NCBI GenBank assembly: GCA_949358305.1
Contig: OX442320.1
Location: 10,432,259 to 10,496,258, forward strand
DNA: 64,000 bases
Origin: Strigamia acuminata
Taxonomy: Eukaryota; Arthropoda; Chilopoda; Geophilomorpha; Linotaeniidae
Reading direction: 5' to 3'
The notes beneath the pieces were generated by a model. That model was given only the letters and a program-made list of their open reading frames with translations. It was not told where the DNA came from and ran no database searches. Shown piece after piece: positions 11,337-22,989 of the stretch (position 1 is its first letter; every line of letters starts with the position of its first letter). Made by a program: the position numbers and the translations under genes.

Positions 11337-14300
11337 TTATTTCGAGATGAAGATCCGGGACAACAAATTTCGGAGGCGTTCGGAACTAAGCCATTTCGTG
11401 AAAATATCCGAAACATTTATTTCACCCGGAATTTTGCGGAGTTCGAAGCATCCGGCAATATGCCATTCTCGAAGCCAATGGAACTTCACTCGAATATGTT
11501 TGGTTTTCGAGTTCTCGATGTCGTTGTTCGTGAATTGGATCGAGGCGAGGGCATCGGAGAAAATAATCGGTTTCGATAATCGGTTTAACGGTGGAAAGAC
11601 TCGATAGATACTGTCCAACCAGTATAACTCTTTAACGATTTCGACTAGTGCTACAAATTCGGCTTCCATGGTGGAACAGGCGACGCTGGTCTGCTTTTTG
11701 CAGCTCCAGCCAATTGGCACACAACCGATATAAATGATGTATCCTCCGAAGCTTCTCGATGTCGCAATGTCACTCGCCCACGACGCATCTGTGTATCCCC
11801 ACAGCTGACTGGAATTACACCCCGAGAGTTCGATCGAGAAATCGCTCGTGTTCGCCACGTATTTGAGAACTTGGAGCAAACACTTGATGTGGCGGTGGTC
11901 GTAGCAGTTATTATACTGCGATAAAGCGATGACCGAATATAATATGTCGGGACGAGTGCGAGAAGCGAGGAATAATAACGATCCGATGAGCGATCGGTAC
12001 GGAAAGTCCGGGAGATTATCCAACGAGCCTTTGACGAGCGTGGTCCCCGGTGTGACAGGCACTTTAATGAGTGCATCTGACGAAACGTTGAACTTTTTAA
12101 GAAGTTTGTCGATGTAGGAGCGTTGGGACATGAAAACTTTCCCATCGCGACGCACGAATTCTACCCCGAGTAATTTGGTTATTGGTCCGAGGTTGACGAT
12201 GTCGAATTTGCTGGAAATCAGCGCCAAAATACGGTCTCGGATACTCTCCGACGCGTAAAACACGACGATATCGTCCACGTAGACTAACATAACAGCCGAA
12301 TGTCCAAATGCGTAAACGCAATTACAAGCGGGAAATTTCTGGAATCCGAGGTCGGTTAACGTCTCGTTGAGCTTCTGGTACCACATGCGCCCCGACTGGT
12401 GAAGACCGTAAAGTGACTTGGTTAACAACCAGACGTTGTCGGGTGAGGTGCATGTGGCGCCGGCGGGAATCCGCATGTAAATTTCGTGGTCGAGGTCGCC
12501 GTAAAGGTAGGCACACTTGACGTCGAGGTGGAGATCCCTCCATCCTAGTAAAACGACTAGGAGGCAGAAAAAGAATCGGATGAGCACGAAGTTAACCACC
12601 GGACTAAAAACTTCATCGAAATCAACGCCCATTGTTTGGCGGAAACCTTGTGCGACAAGTCGAGCACGGTAGCGGTGAATTTTCCCGGTGGCATCCGATT
12701 TCAACCGAAAAATCCATTTACACCCGAGGATTGTCTTGTCCGGGGGTCGTGGAACTTCCTTATAAACTTCGCGTTCCTTGAAAGTCGTGAGCTCCTCATC
12801 GATTGCCTCGGTCCACTTCGGTGCCTCGGGTAGCTTAACAGCTTCGGCGTACGTGGACGGCTCTCGAAAACACATAAGGACGCGATGAACAGGTTGCTCG
12901 TCCTGCAATTGATGTTCGAGGTTGCCGAAAAAGAAAATGTCCTCCTCATACGGAAGTTGGTGAGCGACGCAATATCTTTCGATGTCCCCTCTCGACCTTA
13001 AGCGGACACCGTGCTCCGGATAGTAATAAACGTCGACCTTGATTTTGCCAGGCGCTTGTTCTTTCCGGAGATGCTCTTCCCTCCTCCATCCGCTGAAGGG
13101 CGTATCTCCACCAATAAAACGATAGGGGCAGTGAAGAGCGCGTAACGGAGCGAGGGGCGGTGCAGGCGTTGCAGCGGCCGCTGGTAAGGCGGCTGCCTTA
13201 TCGAGGAGATCATCGAGGAGATTATCAAGTGGATCATCTTCGGGGTCGTGCTCGAAATCACGTTCGGGATAGCGTTCGAAAAATTGTTCGATATCGTGAT
13301 CAACGTCGAGTTCACTATCGCTGGCCTCAGGGGTGTGAGGTTGACGAGCCAAAGCATCGGGACGTAATCTCCTCCGAGGACGGTAAAGCGGAAGTGGTGG
13401 GTCAGGCGTGACGTCCAAATCGATGTCCTCCGGTACATCGTCCGCAAACAGAATAGGAGGAGGCAATTCATCAGCAATGTCCTCTTCGACCTCCTCGAGG
13501 ACGGAGCGATATGAAGCGACTGATGAAGCGCTTGATGGAGCCCGATGGCGGAATTCATCATCGTCATTAGATGATTCATCGTCGGAATCACGACGTCGAC
13601 GTGACCAGGGGACAGATGGGAAAGCGCCATCGTCAAAAGTGACACGAGACGGTGTAGTGACGCGAGAAGGCTCCTCCATGAATGGAGCATTTTCGTAGGG
13701 ATCCGGAACGTAAAACGGCGAGCGTTTGAAATTCTGACGTTCATCGATTTGAACGTGAACGGATTCCGTGACGGTGTTCGTAGCCGGATTCTAAACCCGA
13801 TAACCGCGAGTGTTGGAGGCGTAACCTACGAGGAATCCTTCCCACGCCCGTGGATCCATTTTGTTGCGCCCGGGTGCGGTGAAATGCACCCAGCATTTAG
13901 AACCAATTTTTCGGAAATGTTTGACAGAGAGGGCACGCTGGCGCCATAAAACATATGGAACTTCGTCGTTAAGTTTCGAATGCGGGCTGCGATTTTTAAC
14001 GTACGAAAATGTCACAGCGAGTTCAGCCCAAAGTGTGTGTGGAAAACCGGTTTCGGAGGTAACGGAGCGAAGATAGTCGCCCATCGTCCGGTTTAGGCGT
14101 TCGGCGACCCCGTTCATTTGTGGGCTTCCGGGATTGGTCCGTTGTGCGACAATGCCCTTGTCAGCGAGGTAACGGTCAAAAGTCTTAGAAATAAATTCCC
14201 CGCCGCGATCCGTGCGAATTGATTTGACGCGAGAATCCGTAATACGTTCAACGCGAGAGACAAAGTCTTTGAAAGTTGTGAAGACGTCGGATTTGCGTGC

Positions 14301-16277
14301 AATCGGAAAAATCCACGAATATCGGGTCGCGTCGTCAACAATGGAGAAGGCATAATCAGCACCGCCAATCGAAGTCAGTCTTGACGGGCCCCAGACGTCC
14401 ATGTGCAGCAACTCCAACGGTTTGGTTGTCGAAGGTGTGGGAATCGGTTTATGCGAGGCGCGCGTGGACTTGGCAATGCGACATGAGTTGCAGGAAAGTT
14501 CTTGTCGAACCGCAGCCGGATCGAGTCCATAAACTTGGGAATTGTTCGCCAAAGTCCGCATGGCTTTGGTGTGGAGATGGCCCAACCTGGCGTGCCATAA
14601 TCCCGTGGCATCCGCAACGTTCGCAGTCGGCGTTATAACCTTTTTAGGAGGTGGGACTGCCGTAGTCGTGGCAACGGGAGACGGAGGAGATGATAGGACG
14701 TTGGAATACATCCGGATCTGTTGTGGTTTAGATCCGGCAACAGGATTGGGGATGATCGGGGAAGGAGAAGGCACGAGTAGGGTGTTGGGAGAGATAGGTA
14801 AGCGGAAGTCGGTCATTTCAACGTTTGATATTTTCTTCGACTTCTTTGAGGGCATCGCGGGAAAATCTTCCTCCTTCGTGATGAGAGTCATCGGCGCAGT
14901 AGTCGGAGGTGACATTGGGATGGGCGGTGTACTCGAAACAACAGTCGGCGACGCAAATGGCGAAATTAGTCCATCTACGAAGTAAAGTCCTGACTTTTGC
15001 TTCGCCCGAAGAACACTTTGTTTGATATCCGTCCCATATGTATGCAACTCCGAATTGTAAATGTGTATGTGATGCCCACATTTATCGACTCGCGAAACCG
15101 AAATTAAATTAGCGCCGAAATCAGGTGCGTACAAAACATCGCGGAGAAGTACGGTGCATTCACAGCCATCGATGAGTGACTTGACTGGAACATTCCCTTT
15201 TCCGGTAACTTTGGAGCTTCCTTGTCCCAATTCGATATTAAAAGGGACGACCTCAACAAAGTCCAAGAACCACGATTTAACGTGTGAAACGTGGTCGGTG
15301 GCGCCGCAGTCAACAATCCATTCGTGAGATTGGACGAAATGAACGGTAGGAATCTGGATCGCAGGTGGTGCGGACAGGAGATATGCTGCATCTCGGCGCG
15401 GGCGTGAAGACTCGCGAAACTGTCCCTGTTGCTGTTGATTCGGGTTCACATTCGGATTCGAGCCTTTATTGCGGCGTCGACTCTTGCTGCGAGATCGTGT
15501 CTGAAGCGTAGCTACTGGCTGTTGCCCCGTTGTTTGCTTGCGAGGATGCTGGCACTTATTGGCGTAGTGTCCAAGCTCGTTGCAATTGAAGCAACGCACC
15601 TGCGCAAGCGGGCGCGGAGGTCGCGACTGGTTACGTCCTTGTCGCCCAGTAGCATAAGCGGAGGAATTACCGGAGTTTCGGTTCGAATGCGACTTTAATC
15701 GTAGATATTCCGACAACAACTGATCGGAGACTTTAGCCGGGGTAAACTCTGCCAGCGGCCAATGATAAATGGCAAAAGTTGCTTGGTCGTATTCGTCCGG
15801 AAGAAAGTCTAAATACTGGTACGCGTGATGTCGAGGGAGGATGTCTTCACCGACGTCTTTAAGTTGGCGGACCATAAGGTCAACGCGGCTGAGGAAATCG
15901 GCCATTTCTTCGCCGGGCTCCAACTTGAGCTGCAGGAACTCACGGCGCATCGCCGCTTGGCGGGCGAGAGAGCTGGGGGCGTAAATTTTCGCTAAAATGT
16001 CCCACGCCTGTTTCGGAGTGGTGCAACCGTCGAGGGCCGACTGTTTGGCCTGCGAGACGTGGCAATAAATGGTCCCCAGCGCTCGGGCTTTCCGACGTTG
16101 CCATTTTCGCCAAACGTCTTCATCGACGTTGGCTTTCACTAGTTCCTCCGTTTCGGTGACGTGGTGCCATACGCCGTCGGACATCAATAGCATTTTAATT
16201 GCACGGTGCCAGTGTTCGTAATTGCCGGTCACGAGAATCGGCACATGGCCTGACGACTGGTCGGTGGCCTTTTTCAT
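11337..16277 (-). pseudogene. Ty1/copia gag-pol with one internal stop
   Basis: A single minus-strand frame runs from ATG at 16277 to the stop at 11337, about 1,645 codons, interrupted only by TAG at 13791-13793; both halves are in the same frame. Domains in order: copia Gag; CCHC zinc knuckle (CX2CX4HX4C, residues about 229-242); aspartic protease with DCGATDHV (about 323-330), where DSG is usual; a Ser/Pro/Thr-rich linker of roughly 110 residues; integrase HHCC zinc region and DDE core (MDVWGP, RTDRGGEF, NGVAERLNRT); reverse transcriptase with LVAQGF, HLDVKCAYLYG and YVDD; RNase H with YTDASWA and STMEAEF. The domain order PR-INT-RT-RH defines copia rather than gypsy. The stop falls at the end of the integrase region where family members usually have Trp (GYRV*NP). 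The long intact frames and identical LTRs mean the copy is young. Confidence 0.95.
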
Positions 16278-16940
16278 GATTGCACGGAGAAAAATGCGTA
16301 GAAATGGGAAATTGACGCACAATCGACGCACAATCGACGCACAAACGAAGCACAAATTACGATGCGAAGCACTTTCCGTAGCACTGTCAAAGCGGAAACC
16401 AAGAATGGGCAATTCCTTCTGAAGGAATTAAATAGCTTTCGGTTGCCAGTCTGAGAGGGTCCGTTCGACTTCCTGGAGCCGCGGGAAACCTCACTTGTAC
16501 CACGACAAGCACAACCGAAAAATACAACGGCGCTTGCCCGGATTCGGACGAAGGGCGCCGAGGATTCTAATTGTCCCACACCAAAATTCCCACTTAAAAT
16601 TAACAAAGGTAATTCGACTCTGAAAGGCAAAATAAGGCGAAATTGACGAATCAGTCGCGGTGCACGTCGCAACACGCGATCCTCGTGTGAAAAACACGGA
16701 TATGTGCGATTTTAATCGAAAAATCGCGAAAAACGAACGAAAATCGTCGATACTGTCGCTATATTTCCAGTCCGGCGGCTTTTGGCCAGGCCATAAGGCC
16801 AAACGCTACCGAAACGTTACCTGGTATTTTATCATGTTACCTCGATCTAAATGTTCCAAAACCGAGGAGTTTTTGTACCAGTGCTGAAAACACATAGGGG
16901 GGGGGTCTCTTATTTGAGACGCAGTACAATATTTTGTGTC
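16278..16940 (-). other. Region upstream of copia gag
   Basis: In element orientation this is where a leader and 5' LTR should lie. It has a CG/AAAA-rich texture like the leader at 63.4-63.7 kb, but no LTR sequence and no primer-binding site (no CTCTGCTACCA on the plus strand). The element therefore lacks its own adjacent 5' LTR. A nine-G run lies near 16896. Confidence 0.6.
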
Positions 16941-16943
16941 AGG

Positions 16944-17430
16944 CGCCACACAATGAGCTGCGCATGCGCTGTGCCAATGAGATGCGAGCTGCGCATGCGC
17001 TGACCAAATGAGCTGCGAGCTGCGCATGCGCCGAGGCATGCGCTGACCGAATGAGTTGCGAGCTGCGCATGCGCTGACCGAATGAGCTGCGAACTGCGCA
17101 TCATGCGCTAAGCCAAAAAGCTAAGAGCTGCGCATGCGCTGACCGAATGAGCTGCGAACTGCGCATCATGCGCTAAGCCAAAGAGCTAAGAGCTGCGCAT
17201 GCGCTGACCGAATGAGCTGCGAACTGCGCATCATGCGCTAAGCCAAAGAGCTAAGAGCTGCGCATGCGCTGACCGAATGAGCTACGAACTGCGCATCATG
17301 CGCTAAGCCAAAGAGCTAAGAGCTGCGCATGCGCTGACCGAATGAGCTGCGAACTGCGCATCATGCGCTAAGCCAAAGAGCTAAGAGCTGCGCATGCGCT
17401 GACCGAATGAGCTGCGAACTGCGCATCATG
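16944..17430. repeat. 65-bp tandem array rich in GCGCATGCGC
   Basis: About five regular 65-bp units (from about 17100) and earlier irregular ones, built from GAGCTGCGCATGCGCTGACC, GAATGAGCTGCGAACTGCGC and ATCATGCGCTAAGCC. The palindrome GCGCATGCGC occurs about nine times. It fits 11 of 12 positions of the NRF-1 consensus and is an alternating purine-pyrimidine (Z-DNA-prone) sequence. Confidence 0.9.
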
Positions 17431-17786
17431 GAAACAAAAAATTGAAGAGGAAATCGATTATATAAGTTGTTTTAACACGCACACATCTTGAATAACATAT
17501 TTAAAACCTGACATATGTGCAATACTGGTCAAATGATAAAGAAAGTTAAATGGAAGCATCACAATAACAACAATTTTACAACAAACGTTAGATTTGAAAA
17601 GTGAAATTTATTTAATTGTCCTTTTAAAAAATGTTTGTTTAAATTTGGAAAATAACGGCACTGCTTTTAAATATTTAAGAAAAAATTTAAAATGTATTTA
17701 ATCAATTAATAGTAATTACCGTATTGAAACAGCATTTGTTTATGAGTTCTCAGGTGTGTTTAGTATACTGTGACTAACTGCAAAAG
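17431..17786. other. AT-rich spacer
   Basis: Nothing recognised. It lies 3' of the caspase-like gene and is probably its 3' UTR and flank. Confidence 0.4.
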
Positions 17787-19183
17787 TTATTTATGATTAT
17801 ACAAGTGGCAATCATTGCAAAAATAAACAAATTTTGTGAGTGTGGATTGTAAACAAGAAATACATTTTGCATATGAGGAACGGAAACAAGAGATTCGATC
17901 TTCCTTTCTGAACGTCCGTGAATTCACGATGGTCAAAATATTCAATAAATCCACGTCACTTACTCCGATCACAACATGATAAAGTGTATAAAAATAATCT
18001 GTGATAGAACAAAAAAGAGTAAAACAACAATTTAAAAATCCAAAATTTAAATTACCCTCAGCCGTAGAAAAGGCGACAAGAATGTCAGCATATTGGGGTC
18101 CTTGAAACGCTCCACTCTGCTCGATCAACTTGGAATCAAACGCAAGCGCCTCGTTTTGATAATTCTTCAAAATCTGATTGATTTTGATAGCTTCGTCGTT
18201 TCCTTGACATGTCCCCAGCAAGCCAATGAATGCAGACTGACTTTCGCCAGTCCTGAAAGCTTCACGGTTCTGTGATTGCTGGAATAGATATTTTGATGCT
18301 TTTTTCAGGCACTGGATGGAGTTGTCACTATCATCATTGCCACCATTATCATCATCATAATAATCATCATAATCATCATGCGATGACGACGACATGCTGC
18401 AAATACTCTCGTCACTACTTCTTCGGCTACCCTCGTTCGTTTGTTTGCTATCAGTTTGCGTGTTGGAGATCGATTCGTTGTTGTCCTCGGGGTCTACAAT
18501 GTCTTTCAATACGATTTTGTCGTTTGAAGTCGTCACAAGAATTTTATCCGGTGATTTTTCAACACAATTCGAGGACATCGCAATCTCAGTCTTCGAGTTT
18601 GTGCTGTCTTCAGCTTCCTTGTTTAAGCATGGAATCTTCCCTTGAATGATGTTCGTATCTTGCATTTTGATCCCCGTATCCAACTCAGCTTTGGGATCTG
18701 CCTGAATAAAGAAGAGTTTCGGCTTGCCTTTTAGCGAAGGGCACTCGGCGTCCGTGAAATTTTTCCACAGCTCTGAAATGGGGAATAGTTTGTCCCGTGA
18801 ATAAAGCAGGTTTTGATCACCATATGAGGAAACTGCACAAGCAAATACGTCGTAATCTTTGTGATTCTCCCGTTTCGCCACTAAATAACAAAAACAAAAA
18901 AAAAGATAGAATAAATGACGTCACAAACTAATCTAACTTATTAATTACAATCGTATAATACATCCATAATCTCGGCGTAGCTCGCATTTCGAACAATAAT
19001 AATATCAGACCTAGTGAAACCCCAATGCAACAAAATATCAGTAAATAGACATTCGTCTAAATCTGCTTGCTCCCGTGGTGCCAGACCTGGAATGTCATAA
19101 ATGTAATGATTAAATATGACAGCTCTTCCCCTTCTCTGAAAATTCATCCGGTAATCGAAATCGAGTTTCAATTCTGTGTTCAT
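17787..19183 (-). CDS. Catalytically dead caspase-like protein
   Basis: Three exons give a caspase fold: 19183-18949, 18880-18056 and 17998-17787, with introns of 68 and 57 bp (GT/AG). Exon 1 (ATG at 19183) has the p20 start: YRMNFQRRGRAVIFNH and a conserved PRxxxDxD. Exon 2 has KDYDVFACAVSSYGD and CPSLKGKPKLFFIQADPK. Family members have SHG (catalytic His) and QACxG (catalytic Cys); here they read SYG (about 18824) and QADPK (about 18698), so both catalytic residues are replaced. About 200 residues of linker follow, Ser/Asp-rich with an Asp/Tyr run (about 18340-18400), then p10 with YADILVAFSTAEG and, in exon 3, DVDLLNILTIVN and STLTKFVYF. The p10 part between ST and DLL is shorter than usual. 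The 57-bp intron has no stop in frame, so retention would also give a protein. No prodomain is visible. All frames are open, unlike nearby pseudogenes. It may be a decoy or regulator like other inactive caspase homologues; that is inference. Confidence 0.85.
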
Positions 19184-20518
19184 GCTTGGTTACCAGCTGG
19201 CAAAAGGCTTTTAAAACCAGTAATCGGCTGTCGACGGTTTTTTAAAATGTTTATTATCCTATATACATTGGGTTCTTTTATTAACAACAAAATTGCATTG
19301 AATTTTAATATAATTCCAATAAATTTAAATTGTATTTCTGTAAATTAGAATTGATTTTCTGTAAATTTGAATTAATTTTCTGTAAATTTGAATTAATTTT
19401 CTGTAAATTTGAATTAATTTTCTATAAATTTGAATTAATTTTCTGTAATTTGAATTAATTTTCTGTAAATTTGAATTGACAGTCAAAAATTTTTAATTGT
19501 ATTTTAGCAAATAGGAATTAACTTTCAATAAATATTAAACAGTAGTAATTGCAATTGAATTATGCTCAAAGACACGTTTTTTCACCTATTTTTTAAATTG
19601 AATAAGATGTTTAAAAGACAACTAGCTATTTTACATTCTTCTAGCTTCTACAAACAGAGTCGATCGCATAATGCAAATAACACTTTCAGTCCCACTGCAC
19701 CACTAATCCGATAATTGGCTTCAGCTGCATTCCCAGAAGGAGAGCTGAAGCCAGGTCATGTGACAATAATCTAACCCTCCTTAAATAAAAGGTCAATGAC
19801 ACTAAATGTGAAAGATAAACATGTTAAAATTGAATACAAAATATTAAATTGAGTTTTACAGAATAATAAAACAATGAAACACCAAAAGGAGTATATAAAA
19901 TCAAATAAACGACATTAAAACACTAGAATAATTGGATAAACCATACAACACTAAATGCAAGGTCAGCAAATATAAATGAAATATAAATGAGCAAATGACA
20001 GTGAATATTACATCAAAACAAATAAAAATACACAAATGTTAAATGTAGAATCAAAGGAAATAAAATACACAAATATTAAATAAAATCAACACATTAAAGG
20101 GAATGTGAACCTGGAGTAAAACGCCAGTTTTCACAGTTATTGTATTACATTTGTCTTATATGTTTTATTAAAATTGAAGCAAAATCCAGTTAAATGTTTA
20201 AAATGTTCACGTAAAAATTCGAAATTGTATCTTTTTTTATAAATAAATAAATTACTAATATTCATTTTCTATTTTTATTAAAGCATTTAATCCTTTTCAG
20301 AGTCTCTGTTGTACAGATAAAGATTTTTGCAGAGTTTGGAGAAAACATACAGCAAAACTGCACTTAAAATTGAAGAAGTAAACTGGAGTTTATTAAAATT
20401 GTATTTTAATTTGTACTTTTACAAATTTTAGTTTTATAGACAGGAAATGATTTTGTTTTTTGTTTTAAAAATAAACTTAAACACAAAATGTTTAATTTTT
20501 TAATGCAGCTGTACTATT
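19184..20518. other. AT-rich intergenic DNA with a 22-bp repeat
   Basis: Bases about 19345-19480 are about six copies of GAATTAATTTTCTGTAAATTT. The rest has no recognisable gene. A short complementary pair (GGCTTCAGCTGC / GAGCTGAAGCC) lies near 19718-19752. Confidence 0.5.
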
Positions 20519-21586
20519 TTACATGAAAATGCGGAGAGTAGAGGTGACACCATGCCTGCAGGAGGGGCACTGTGGAGTTGCTTGCGCACGGCGGGCATCG
20601 TCCAACACACGGGCGCTGCAAGTAGCGCAGAAATAAGCGTGCAAACAAGGTAGCATCAGTGTGTTTCTGTCCTGAACAAGACAGACTATACACTTAGCCT
20701 GTACCCCCTCCTTCGCATCCACTACATTCGAAGATCTTGGATTAAACCCCCCGGAAGTGCTGCTGGTGGTTCCAGACGGCGCTCCAAAGCTGGTGTTTGG
20801 CTTCAAACGGAAGGGATTAGTCGCGTTGGTCAGATTGGCGGACCGAAACACCTTCGGGGCTGTCGTGGTGGCTCTAAATCCAGTTTTATTCTCTAAAATA
20901 CCCGGTTGATTTTGAGTCGTGAATGGCATCGTTCCGAGCATGCTCGAGAGAAACCAGTCCGGCGCCGGTTGATTTGTTGTCGTTCCAAACATCGATTTAT
21001 TCTGATTCGCAAGTGTACTTCCAAAGTTATTCGCGCCACCTGAGGGATAATTGAAATTAAAACTCGACTCGGCCGTAGACAGGAAGGGTGTACCGAACGT
21101 CAGGGGTTTCGCCGCACCAAAAGGTGTGTTATTTTGCTGCTGCATCGGTTGCCCGAAGATGGACGTAGTATTCGCCATCACATCAAAAGGATTCGTGGAC
21201 CAACATAAAGGTTCATTCAGATTTTGAAACAAGCCGGTTGTCGGAGTGGTTGTACTGCTACAAAAAAACGACGGTTGCGCCGCACCGAAACCCCCAAAAG
21301 TCCCCGGTTGAGGTCCCTTCCGATTACTCTGATAATCTTCCAGCATTAGTTCCTCCAAGCTCTTCGTTTCGTATTCCTTCATGACCGTTATGCATTGATG
21401 CCTTATGTTAATCGTCGCGTTTATGCCGTTCTTCATCAATGTATCGATTCCATCCACTGCATTAAACTTGATCGTGGTCCCGTTTGTATCGGTCGCCGAG
21501 CAAAATGGCGCGTTCTCGAACCCGAACCCGAATGGCGTCGATTGAAAACTGTTGGTGTCGCCGAAAGGATTGTTATATCCGGCCAT
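20519..21586 (-). CDS. Nup98-like FG/GLEBS protein with C-terminal RING
   Basis: Single-exon gene of 355 residues. The first ATG is at 21586 in good context (AAAAATGG); upstream codons are open but have no ATG. Residues about 41-92 match the GLEBS motif of Nup98, the segment that binds the mRNA-export factor Rae1/Gle2: VDGIDTLMKNGINATI, HQCITVMKEYE and KSLEELMLEDYQSNRKGPQ. Around it lie about eleven FG dipeptides (TPFGFGF, GTFGGFG, SIFG, SMFG, TSFG). Instead of the Nup98 autoproteolytic domain, the last 57 residues form a C3HC4 RING (C-X2-C-X11-C-X-H-X3-C-X2-C-X16-C-X2-C), most like the Neuralized/IAP type, ending TLRIFM. All eight zinc ligands are present. The likely role is an E3 ubiquitin ligase tethered to nuclear-pore or Rae1 partners; this is inferred from the domains. 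It could be a retrocopy fused to a RING exon. No lesion is visible. Confidence 0.85.
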   Translation of the reverse strand: MAGYNNPFGDTNSFQSTPFGFGFENAPFCSATDTNGTTIKFNAVDGIDTLMKNGINATINIRHQCITVMKEYETKSLEELMLEDYQSNRKGPQPGTFGGFGAAQPSFFCSSTTTPTTGLFQNLNEPLCWSTNPFDVMANTTSIFGQPMQQQNNTPFGAAKPLTFGTPFLSTAESSFNFNYPSGGANNFGSTLANQNKSMFGTTTNQPAPDWFLSSMLGTMPFTTQNQPGILENKTGFRATTTAPKVFRSANLTNATNPFRLKPNTSFGAPSGTTSSTSGGFNPRSSNVVDAKEGVQAKCIVCLVQDRNTLMLPCLHAYFCATCSARVLDDARRAQATPQCPSCRHGVTSTLRIFM

Positions 21587-22085
21587 TTTTACTGGTTCGT
21601 CGGTGCAAAATCCCACCAGTGACAATATGTAAAAGTGCGAAAAATTATTATTGAATTTCGTCACCGTTTAATTGCATTAATACCAAGTAACAAATACCCA
21701 TCAAACTTTAAATCGTAAACCATCTATGTAATTTATTTGGAACAATAATAATATTATTTTCTGAATAATATTTGTCTTAAAATGATCAAATGTCATACAG
21801 TAAGTGATGATAATTTGATTTGATTTTGCTGCCTAAGTCAAAAGTATGTTGTATTAATAAATACAACATACTCCATTGGAAGAATTTATGCAAGATACAA
21901 TTTCATTTTTCTTTTAATAACTGATCAACTTCCCATTCCCATCCCAAAAATTAATCACCCATCACGTTAAATTCAATCAACAACACCAACCTACAAACAA
22001 ATCAGCCAAACTTACTAAATTCTTTGAATCTTTGCAACTCGCTCAACATCTACACTTTAAACAATACCACGAAACCATTCTACTA

Positions 22086-22290
22086 ATGACATTTAATTCA
22101 CACATTTATTGTAATTAGAAGAGTTTATGCAAATACAATTTCATTTTCTTTTAATAACAACTGAAAAAAATTTCAAATAACAAAAAGTTTAATTGACCTC
22201 ATCATTCGGTGAAGTGAGTCAGTTGATGACAAATCAGTCAATGACTCCGTTCATTTCTCTTTTAATAACAAAAATTTTAATTATGTGACC
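22086..22290 (+). repeat. 205-bp dispersed repeat, copy 1
   Basis: Contains ACATTTAATTCACACATTTA, GAAGAGTTTATGCAAATAC, CATCATTCGGTGAAGTGAGT and GACTCCGTTCATTTCTC in order. It recurs nearly unchanged at 23858-24060 and in part at 23755-23857 and 24110-24215. Confidence 0.85.
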
Positions 22291-22989
22291 CGATATTTTG
22301 ATGAAACTCATATAAGCGAATGATTTAATCAAAATATCACATTTATTCGCCTTTTAAAATTCAGCTTGAATTGATGTTTTATTCATCAAGGGGGAAAAAT
22401 CGTGCAGGAGGAAAAGACGTGGAACAAAAAAAAATTAACTCTACCATAAAGATGACTTGATGCTTATAAAAATGAAATTTGAACTTTATTTTTTTAAGGT
22501 TTTAAAAATTGATAATTTATTAATAACATTTGAAGAAGAAAAATGATAAATATTTATGTAAACTGAGAAAATTTCTTTAATTTTTCTCTTTTTTTCTAAT
22601 TCTCGGTGCACAAAATTACTAAATAAGAATGTAAGGTTTTAAATATTGTAAATAATAAATAAATAAATAAAGTGGATTTTTGTCAAAAGAGAGAAGGGGA
22701 ACGAAGAGAATTTGCTGTGGGCCAATATTGAAAAGCTGACGTTTTCTGCTTGAAAGAAATATAAGCTGGAGTTTGGTAAAAAGCCAATATTGAGTCTTCT
22801 AACAAATTAAAAACTAAAATAAGAAAATTCAATTTACAAATGAAAAGCTGGGAATAAAAATATTGTAATTCTTACTGGCTGAAAAAATTTGATAAGCACA
22901 AAACTATAAATAAAAAATAAACAACATTTAGTATTATCTTTTTAAAAAAAGATAGTCCACAAGGAAGTTGAAAATCTTTGCAAATCAAA

